A stretch of DNA of 64,000 nucleotides, taken from the NCBI RefSeq assembly GCF_030247185.1, contig NC_080570.1:165464382-165528381 (forward strand), read 5' to 3'. Below are positions 55,824 through 64,000 of this stretch, one piece after another. Within the stretch, counting starts at the first letter, position 1; each line of letters starts with the position of its first letter. Both the position numbers and the translations under genes were made by a program. The notes below the pieces were generated by a model. That model saw only the letters and a program-made list of their open reading frames with translations. It was not told the DNA's origin and did not search any database. Origin of the DNA: Malaya genurostris. Its lineage: Eukaryota > Arthropoda > Insecta > Diptera > Culicidae.

Positions 55824-56352
55824 GCTGCTCGGCCATCCATGGAAGTTGACCATCAATGTCAATTTCCCTCTCTGAGCAGCCTAGATAGCCGTGTAGTGTC
55901 GGTAGCGGTTTCCCAACTGGCTAAGAATAACGCTACGGTCCACCTGTACCGGTGGTATAAGTCCACCAAACAGGTAAGCCGTGTGGCATCCGGCGGAATT
56001 ATTTTTTACCAAGAATTGATCCACTGGTTTCCTGTTCCATGTCGTAAAAGGCCACAAAAATAGGAACTCCTAAGTCAAGGTGTATTTCCGTGCCGATGGC
56101 TGAATGGCTGCAGGAGGTTAAACAATGCAGTCGTGAACGGAATATCTTGGGATTTTCCCTTACTGTGTTAAGCGAAGCTCTGGCACAGTGGACGACTTCT
56201 TTCTTCGCAACTCGTGGGATTTAAATGATTAAAACATTTAAAAAAAATCCTTACATGGTTCGCTATAGGCGATTATAAGCCAATATATTTGGTTTCTTGT
56301 AGTTGTTGTACGGTAAGTGCTGGAGGTGGAGTGTTCGTTACTTTAATTGATA
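55824..56352 (+). other. LOA leader, no intact ORF1
   Basis: Short frames only: 75 codons at 55839-56063 and 43 codons starting ATG 56095 (MAEWLQEVKQCSRERNILGF). A third frame, open from about 56233, ends in a TAG that overlaps the ORF2 start (ATAATGGTTAG), the arrangement expected of a gag stop beside the ORF2 ATG. No CCHC zinc knuckle was seen. A remnant of ORF1 is therefore possible but unproven. Confidence 0.5.
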
Positions 56353-59300
56353 ATGGTTAGAGTGGCACAAATCAATCTCCAGCATAAACGTACAGCAACT
56401 ATGAATCTATCCAGACTTCTGCAAGAAGGTAAAGCTTCTTTAGCTTTGGTTCAAGAACCATATTTCCAAAAGGGAAACTTCTACGTTGGAAAATTGTTAA
56501 ACCCAGTCTTTGTTGCCTTTAACAAGACCGGAATGACTAATCCACGTGAAATGCCTCGAGCATGCATACTTGCAAATAGTGCTCTCGATGTCTCTCTCAT
56601 ATCGGAGCTCACAACTCGGGATATTTGTGCTGTCACAGTTGGTATGACTACTGATGGCATAGACAGGAGATATGTCTATTGTTCGGCATATTTGCCGCAT
56701 AACCAACCTTCGCCAAGCGATGACTTCAAAAAGGTTGTATCATACTGCTGCAAAAGTGATTTACCGCTTGTAATCGGCAGTGACATAAATGCTCACCATA
56801 TCATTTGGGGCAGCACAGATATAAATTCGAGAGGCTCTGATATGATGGAATTTGTGAGCAGTACAAACCTGCACATAGTCAATGCAGGAAACCGTCCAAC
56901 TTTTGCGAGATCTGGCAGAGAGGAGGTTTTGGACGTAACTCTCTGCTCTGATAGAATTGCGCATGAGTTGGTGAATTGGCTCGTCTCCGATGAGCTCGAA
57001 CCTTCGTTGTCTGATCATAAGTACATATTCTTTGATCATTCAAACGTTAAATTTGATATTATCACATATCGTAATCCCAAATCTACAAACTGGGACCTCT
57101 ATGAAGAGGGCTTGGCGACTAGATTTTACGGGTACCAACCAACAATTGAAACCCCAATTGATTTGGAAAATGTTGTCGACGAGACAAACTCACTCATAGT
57201 TGCAGCATATGAAGAGGCTTGTCCACTTCGGATTGTGCGAGCTACTAGAGGAACTCCTTGGTGGAATGCTGAACTTGCTAGACTAAGGAAACTATGCAGA
57301 AGAGCTTGGAACCACCGTCGCAGAAATGGGTCGGAGGCATTCGTGTTGGCTCGAAGGGCTTACAAAAATGCTCTTCGATCGTCTGAGCGAAGTGGTTGGA
57401 AAAGCCTCTGCACAAATGTCTCTAGTCTCAACGAGGCTAGCAGATTAAATAAGTTACTTTCGAAGTCTAAGGACTTTAATGTCAGTTTCTTAAGAACTTC
57501 AGATGGTGAACACTTGTCTGATGAAGGTGATGTACTTCACTATCTTTTTAACACTCACTTTCCAGGATGTATGGATCCATCACCGACAGCTCTTCCCGAG
57601 ACTTTTTCAGGTAGTTACGATTCTTGGGCCCTTGCTCGAAGCGTTGTAACGATTGAATCGGTCAAATGGGCAGTTGAGAGTTTTGCTCCGTACAAGTCTC
57701 CTGGAAAGGATGGAGTTTTCCCAGTGTTACTGCAGAAAGGGTATGAACATTTCAAACATGTTTTGAAGAAAATACTTACTTTTAGTCTTGCGACAGGATA
57801 TATTCCAAGAGCCTGGCAGGAAATAATTGTCAAATTTATTCCCAAAGGCGGTCGCGACACTTATGAGGAAGCGAAGAGTTTCAGGCCTATCAGTCTAAGC
57901 TCATTTCTTCTTAAAACAGTGGAACGCATAGTCGATCACTATATCAGAAATGTTAGTTTGGGCCTGCATCCGCTACATGGAATGCAACATGCTTACCAGC
58001 GTGGAAAGTCCACTACAACCCTGTTACATGATGTTGTGTACAACATTGAAAAAGCTTTCTCACAAAAGCAATCTTGCTTGGGAGTTTTCCTAGATATTGA
58101 AGGTGCCTTTGATAACGTGTCTTTCAATTCAATTCTGGAAGCAGCCCGTGGTCATGGCATACCTTCAAGTATCACAAATTGGATACACGCAATGCTTAGC
58201 AATCGACTTCTTTGTTCATCGCTTCGGCAAGCAGAGATTAGAAAGCTAAGTGTCTGTGGGTGTCCTCAAGGTGGTGTACTATCCCCACTTTTATGGAACC
58301 TTGTCGCTGATGGTTTGTTAAGGAAACTTAATAACCTTGGATTTCCGACTTATGGTTTTGCCGACGATTATCATATATTGATGACCGGTATAAGCATTAA
58401 CACTCTCTTTGATTTAATGCAGCAAGCCCTGCGATCTGTTGAACAATGGTGTTGTCAGGTTTGGATTATCTGTAAATCCGGGCAAAACATCAATGGTGCT
58501 TTTCACTCATCGTAGGATAATTACAGGAGCTCGTCCGTTGCAGTTCTTTGCTTCAGGGGTCACTGTGGTCGAACAAGTTAAATACGTCGGGGTTATTCTT
58601 GACTCAAAACTGAATTGGTCTGCTCACATTGACTTCAGAATTAAAAGAGCTTGCATGGCTTTCGGCCAATGTAGACGAGCTTTTGGAAAATCATGGGGAC
58701 TCAAACCCAGATATATTCATTGGATCTACACAACTATTGTTAGACCAATTTTAGCATATGGATGTCTTGTATGGTGGCAGAAAGGAGAAGTCGCGACAGT
58801 TCAGTCAAAGCTAAATCATCTCCAAAGGATGGTCCTAATGGCGATGACAGGAGCATTCACGACAACTCCTACTGCTGCTCTAGAGGCGCTACTGTGCATT
58901 AAACCACTACATGTGTTCCTAAAACAAGAAGCATTATCTTGTGCATATCGTCTTAAGGTTACAGGGCTTTGGAACAGTAACCCATTAGATTATGCTACCA
59001 GCCACACTCGCTTGTGGTCTCAAATGGTTACGTGGGATGAGTATTTACTCGCTCCTAGTGACCTAACTCTCACATGCAGTTTTCCTTTCAAAACATTCAA
59101 TGTGAGCTATCCTTTTCGTGAGGAATGGTTGTCTGGTTGTCTGGAACGACAACTTGATGAACACATAGTTTGTTATACGGACGGTTCTCTGTTGAATGGT
59201 CGTGCTGGTGCTGGTGTCTACTGTCGTGAAATGAGGCTGGAGCAGTCTCATTCACTTGGTAGATACTGTACTGTGTTTCAAGCAGAAATCTACGCGATTC

Positions 59301-59998
59301 TGTGTGGAGTACAATCGGCACTTCAGCAGAGGATCTGTGGTAAGCGAATTTATTTTTGTTCCGACAGTCAGGCAGCCTTAAAAGCACTCAGTTCGAATGA
59401 CTCACGGTCGAATCTAGTGATCGCATGTCGAACTCAAATTGAAGACCTCAGCATTTCAAATGCTGTTTACTTCTTATGGGTACCCGGCCATTCTGGTATT
59501 ACTGGAAATGAATGGGCTGATGAGTTGGCTAGAGCTGGTGCAACGAATGATTTCGTTGGTCCTGAACCAGCTTTACCACTTTCAACTAGTTGGATAAAGC
59601 ACAAGATTCGTTCTTGGGCTGTATCCAAACATGCCAGCTACTGGCGCAGCTTGCAAACTTGCGCTCAGACAAAAGCATTTCTACCAGATTTAAATCTGAA
59701 AATGTCAAAGTGTCTACTGCATTTCTCCAAGCATCATTGCAGTATTCTGGTCAGAGCTCTGACTGGACATTGCAAACTCAATTATCACATGGCTACTATT
59801 CAACGTGCTGAGTATTATTCGTGTGATTTGTGTGAATGCGATTACGGTACTTCATATCATCTGATATGTAACTGTCCCGCATTGACGCAGCTACGTATCC
59901 GGGTTTTTGGTTCTCCATACATGGTTGAGTCTGTGTGTGCGGAGCTAAAATTGAAGGATATTCTCTCGTTTCTTACCCAATGTGGTAAGGAGCTATAG
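56353..59998 (+). pseudogene. LOA ORF2: endonuclease, reverse transcriptase, RNase H
   Basis: Starts at ATG 56353 (MVRVAQINLQHKRTATMNLS). The APE-type endonuclease shows QINLQ, the catalytic E of LVQEPYF (about residue 35), SAYLPH, GSDINAHHIIWGS (about 140) and SLSDHKY (about 216). RT shows KSPGKDGVFP, FRPISLSSFLLKTVE, CLGVFLDIEGAFDNV (about 578), CPQGGVLSPLLWN and GFADDYHI (about 668). One extra T near 58450-58453 (TGGTGTTGTCAGG) shifts the frame; the protein continues RFGLSVNPGKTS. RNase H shows YTDGSLLNGRAGAG, FQAEIYAI, FCSDSQAALKAL and VPGHSGITGNEWADELA, with all four acidic positions kept. The tail has C-x2-C...H-x4-C (CDLCECDYGTSYHLICNC). Stop 59996-59998. Confidence 0.93.
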
Positions 59999-60059
59999 TC
60001 AGAAGGGTTCATCGTTCTTCCTGGAGTGAATGAATCCCTTCTGTATTTACCTTAAATAA

Positions 60060-60330
60060 GGTTTAGCAGATTGTTTGGCATCTTTTAGGGGGTGCCGAAT
60101 TTACTTCTGCTCGTACATACTGCGAATCGTTCTGCATTCTTCCGGGAGTGCAGAATGGTGTCGCTTTTGTAAGATCTTCAAATCCTCTCGGGAGTTGGAG
60201 GTTTTATTAACAGCGGACTGTTCGGGACCTCGTAGAGGTTCAGAATTTACTTCTGCTTCCACTAAATGTGATCCTCAGCAGATTGTTCGGCATCCCTTAG
60301 AGGTGCAGAATTTACTTCTGCTTTTATGTG
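60060..60330 (+). repeat. Repeated hairpin-like units in the LOA 3' region
   Basis: Three copies of CAG(A/C)(G)GA(T)TGTT-GGCATC...GTGC(A/C)GAATTTACTTCTGCT and one diverged copy (TTCTGCATTCTTCCGGGAGTGCAGAA) follow the ORF. Each can form a short hairpin (GCATC...GGTGC, or TTCTGCA...TGCAGAA). Such elements may be recognised by the element's own RT, which is inference. Confidence 0.65.
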
Positions 60331-60509
60331 TTTTTGTGTCGTCAATTTTTCCCATCCTCCTAGTCCAACCCTTACCATTTCCTTTCAATCCTTCCCTCTT
60401 ATATATCGGGAAAATGATGCTAAAAACAAATTGATGGCAAGGCACAAATCTCCAAATATCAAGGGGAACGTGCCATTTGAGCCAATTTGTTCTGATTCCT
60501 GATTCCTGA

Positions 60510-60607
60510 TAGAATAAATTCCCGAGTTCGGTATAGTAAGATGCTCAGTAATAAATATTATGTTTGTAGGCATTACGCAGTTATTTTCTGACAAAATATT
60601 TTGACAG
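60510..60607. repeat. 98-bp target-site duplication, right copy
   Basis: Exact second copy of 55726-55823. It continues into TTAGTCCAAAAG, the presumed original downstream sequence. Confidence 0.97.
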
Positions 60608-61905
60608 TTAGTCCAAAAGAAAGACATGAGATCCTCCGATTTATCCAGTAAGTATAACAACTACAAATTATTGTCGATTATTTTTCGAAAGTACCTTCCA
60701 TATCCTGCTTTCACTGTCGGGAAGTCATCTATGCTTACTCGAAACATAAGTAGTGTGTTGTATACTTTTTGTATGTTTATACGAAAATACAATGAAATCT
60801 AGATCTTCGAATAAATTTTTACAATTGTGTACTTTAAATTGCTGATGGCTCAGTAATTCATCAATTTCACCTCGTTGCTTTTGCTGAACAAACAGTAAAC
60901 TTTTTACTGACGATTTTATCTTTTGCCGAAAACTCATCGGTGCAAATCTCGGCAATTATTTTGCTGTTATTCAGTGAAAAAAGAGTGAATACTAAAATAC
61001 AAATAGAAGGTTTCAAGGTCACATAGTTTTCTATTGAGAATTTTGTAGAGAAATTGACAAAAAAGTGCACTCGATTTTTTCAGAGACCGATTACCCGATT
61101 TCCATAAACTTAAACTCAAAACAAAGATCTAATTGTCTCATATCTTGCTATTGAAATTTATTCAGATCAGCCGGTGGTAAAATTTTATCCAACTCCGAGT
61201 TCTGGTTCCGAAGTGACATGGTAAAATGTGCAATGAAATTTAACAAAGTGCTCACGAAAATCTTGTACTCTGAGACCGCTAGACTAATTTCCATGAAACA
61301 AAAAATAAACGAAAGATTCGATAGCTTATAGCCTGCTAGTAAAATCAGGTTATAAAATTACAAAAACAGGAACAAAGTACAATAAACAAAAGGCTAAGGA
61401 CTAAAGTCCAGAGTAAACAATCGAAAAGTTAAAAGCTAACCGAAATCAATTAACAGTCGAGAGTCAGTAAAAATAGTAAGAGTAATAAATCAAGTGTCAA
61501 CTAAAATGAGTAATAGATCCAGAATCAAAACTAAGCGGAAACAATCAACAGCCGACATTCAAAGCTTCTTGAGTGAAAAATCAAAAGATTTAAGAGGCAA
61601 AAGAGTCATACAATAAGAAGAGACAGTAGCGAATTCTTACTAATAAAAATTTAAAAGTAATAAAAAAAATGAGTTTTCGAAATTCAATGGAAAAATTGGC
61701 GCATGGGTAGTAAATAAATTAATTCGGAAAAAGAATTTTAAATCTGGTTGCAGGATCCATGTCCTGAACCTGAATTAAAGAACTGAATTTTAAACTGAAT
61801 ACTGAACTTGAAATTTCCGGGCCGAGATCCGGTGCCTTAATTCTGAGTTCCGTATATTAATCGTATGTGGAATCATCGAGCCGAGATTCAGAACCTGAAC
61901 TCAGT
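60608..61905. other. Non-coding, degenerate repeats
   Basis: Weak copies of the CCGGTTCC-type repeat (61.1-61.3 kb, GGTAAAATGTGCAATGAAAT) and a GAATTC-rich block (61740-61905). Between them lie A-rich words of AAACTAAG/AGTAAAA type. No gene was seen. Confidence 0.5.
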
Positions 61906-64000
61906 AAATAGATCTGGTTTCTGGTACTTGGTTCTTTTTTGACCGCAGATTCTTTTGAAACCCGCAGTAGGCACGACTTCCACTGATGATGCGTGTTCGT
62001 ATTTCTCGACTCACATTGTTGTCAGCCGTTAGTAAGGATCCGAGATAAACAAATTCTTCCACTACCTCGAAGGTATCCCCGTCTATCGTGACATTACTTC
62101 CTAGACGAATCCTGTCGAGCTCGGTTCCACCTACTAGCATGTACTTTGTTTTCGACGCATTCACCACCAGTCCAACCTTTGCTGCTTCGCGTTTCAGGCG
62201 TGTGTACAACTCTGCCACCGTTCCAAAGTTTCTCGCGATAATGTCCATGTTATCCGCAAAGCACACAAATTGACTGGATTTCGTGAAAATCGTACCCCGG
62301 CTGTTAAGCCCGGTTCGTCGCATTACTCCTTCCAGGGCGATGTTGAATAATAGGCATGAGAGTCAGTTCACCCGAGATTCTTACGCAGTTTTGCACACCG
62401 TCCATCGTCGCTTTGATCACTCTAGTCAGCTTCCCAGGAAAGCTGTTCCCGTCCATAATTTTCCATAGCTCTATGTGGTCAATACTATCGTATGCTGCCT
62501 TAAAGTCGTTGGGACCAGGTATTCACGGCATTTTTGGAGGATTTGGCGCACGGTGAAGATCTGGTCCGTTGTCGATCGGCCATCGACAAAACCGGCTTGA
62601 TAACTTTCCACAAATTCATTCGTTTTAGGTGATAGACGACGGAAGATGATCTGGGATAACACTTTGTAGGCGGCATTCAGAATTGTGATCGCTCGGAAAT
62701 TACCCCGTCCTTCCACTCCTCCGGTAGCTGTTCGGTTTCCCAGATCCTGACTATTAATCGGTGCAAACACGTGGCCAACTTTTCTGGGCCCATTTTGATG
62801 AGTTCAGCTGCGATGCCATCCTTACCAGCTGCTTTGTTGGTTTTGAGCCGGTGCATGGCATCCTTAACTTCCCTCAATGTGGGAGCTGGATCATTTCCAT
62901 CTTCTGCTGCACTGACGTAGTCGTTTCTCCCGTCATCTTGAACCCCCATGCCTACGTTCTCCGCGCCATTCAGGTGCTCATCGAAGTGCTGCTTCCACCT
63001 TTTAATCACCTCACGTCCATCCGTTAAGAGGCTCCCGTCCTTATCCTTGCACATTTCGGCTCGCGGCACAGGGCCGTTGCGGGATTTGTTGAGCTTCTTG
63101 TAGAATTTCCTTGTTTCTTGAGAGCGGTACAGCAGTTCCATTTCCTCGCACTCCGCTTCTTCCAGGTGACGGGTCTGCTCTTTCCGCTTCTGTTTGTATC
63201 GTTCCACGTTCTGCCGGGTTCCATGCTGCAGCATTACCGCCCGCGCTGCGTTCTTCTCCTCCAAGATAACTCTGCACTCTTCGTCGAAACATTAGTTCCG
63301 TCGACTCCGTTCCACGTACCCGACGGTGCACTCGGCTGCGTTGGTTATGGCTGCTTCTACTGTACTCCAGCGGTCTTCTAGGGGAGCCACATCGAGCTCG
63401 CCCTCGTCTGGCAACGCTGCCTCGAGTTGATGACGGAGTGTTTTGGGCGCAGTTTCACCATTACCAGATAGTGGTCAGAGTCGACGGTAGCGCCACGATA
63501 GATCCTGACGTCGGAGAAGTGCCTTCCATCAATCAGAACGTGGTCGATTTGCGATTCAGTCTGCTGTGGTGATCTCCAGGTGTAACGATAAGGGAGGCTA
63601 TGTTGGAAGAAGGTGCTACGAATGGCCATGTTCTTGGAGGCGGCAAAAGCGATAAGTCCTCCTCCTGACCTACCTGAGCGTTTAGATCTCCTATGATGAT
63701 CTTGACGTCGTGGCTTGGGCAACAGTCGCACTCACGTTCGAGCTGCGCGTAAAATGTGTCCTTGTCATGATCAGTGCTTCCGGAGTGAGGGCTGTGTACG
63801 TTGATTATGCTAAAGTTGAAGAAACGGCCCTTGATCCTCAACCTGCACATTCTTTTGTCGATTTTCGTCGCAGAGGTCGTTGCCATTGGTCTCGATTCGT
63901 ATTACTCTCTTGCTGATTTTCCGTTGCAATAGTTTTTTTTACGGCATGCTTGCAGGGCCGGACACCAACCCCCTAAATTTCCGGAGGATCATAGTGCACA
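61906..64000 (-). pseudogene. RTE-like non-LTR element, decayed, runs to the window edge
   Basis: Minus-strand order from 63.9 kb down. Endonuclease: FNFSIINVHSPHSGSTDHD, IIIGDLNAQVGQE, then after a deletion FAASKNMAIRSTFFQ, SQIDHVLIDGRHFSDVR, VDSDHYLVMVKLRPK. A linker follows. RT: KTNKAAGKDGIAAELIK, EQLPEEWKDGV, then after loss of about 15 residues RAITILNAAYKVLSQI, ESYQAGFVDGRSTTDQI, DFKAAYDSIDHIELW, VQNCVRISGELT, LLFNIALEGVMRRTGL, FVCFADNMDIIARN, VVEEFVYLGSLL. The RQGD-type block before LLFNIAL is deleted and the catalytic FADD is FADN. The sequence ends abruptly at about 61.9 kb, so the 3' end is lost. No RNase H is present, fitting RTE. Confidence 0.85.

Larger units (their letters stand above)
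55824..60509 (+). mobile_element. LOA-clade non-LTR retrotransposon, nearly intact
   Basis: The boundaries follow from the flanking 98-bp direct repeats. The 4686-bp body starts GCTGCTCGGCCATCCATGG, has a 529-bp leader, a single large coding region (endonuclease, RT, RNase H, cysteine-histidine tail), a 511-bp 3' region and a terminal run of three TGATTCC-like heptamers in place of poly(A). A separate intact gag-like ORF1 is not present in the leader, so the copy is either deleted there or of an ORF1-less form. Only one frameshift was found in the coding part, which with identical flanks suggests a young insertion. Confidence 0.93.

Overview
This is repeat-dominated eukaryotic nuclear DNA, most likely from a mosquito (Culicidae). 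Evidence: AT-rich sequence with no prokaryotic gene organisation; at least four DD37E transposons of the ITmD37E type, a family known mainly from mosquitoes; a LOA-clade retrotransposon of the kind common in Aedes-like genomes; tRNA-derived SINEs; and histone genes with the metazoan 3' stem-loop. The species cannot be named from the window. I found no intact host protein-coding gene with confidence. Essentially everything recognisable is a transposable element, a satellite or minisatellite, or a decayed gene copy.

Layout. 1-12.8 kb: non-coding DNA with an internally deleted mariner (about 1.6-2.2 kb), a 5'-truncated DD41D transposase with its right end (4.57-5.25 kb), a 375-bp MITE-like inverted-repeat element (6.9-7.27 kb) and a long unannotated stretch (7.3-11.7 kb). 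12.8-14.1 kb: a complete ITmD37E element with both inverted repeats, TA target duplications and one internal stop. 16.7-18.8 kb: dispersed repeats, a decayed reverse transcriptase and a tandem family of about 280 bp. 18.9-20.2 kb: a broken histone locus with two deleted H2B copies, a frameshifted H2A and recognisable histone stem-loops. 23.4-24.5 kb: a non-autonomous inverted-repeat element. 25.9-27.2 kb: a second complete ITmD37E with a broken transposase. 30.4-31.3 kb: a perfect 37-bp palindrome beside a third ITmD37E relic.

31.4-34.9 kb is a minisatellite built on the 8-mer AGACTAAA. Its core of about 100 almost perfect units (32831-33638) is flanked by degenerate arms, and a related array lies at 39.7-40.8 kb. 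44.5-46.7 kb is a degenerate satellite of about 120 bp carrying a SINE with an 11-bp target duplication. 47.0-48.9 kb holds an I-like RNase H fragment and a mariner with both ends. 51-52.3 kb holds a fourth ITmD37E relic, a hairpin and decayed reverse transcriptase fragments.

The clearest unit is a LOA-clade non-LTR element at 55824-60509. It carries endonuclease, reverse transcriptase and RNase H separated by a single-base frameshift, and it is flanked by identical 98-bp direct repeats, an unusually long target-site duplication. The window ends in a decayed RTE-like element on the minus strand (61.9 kb to the edge). These are layers of independent insertions, not a pathway. I saw no novel multi-gene system. 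The points most worth following are the 98-bp duplication, the homogenised 8-bp array, the shared H2B deletion and the palindrome.
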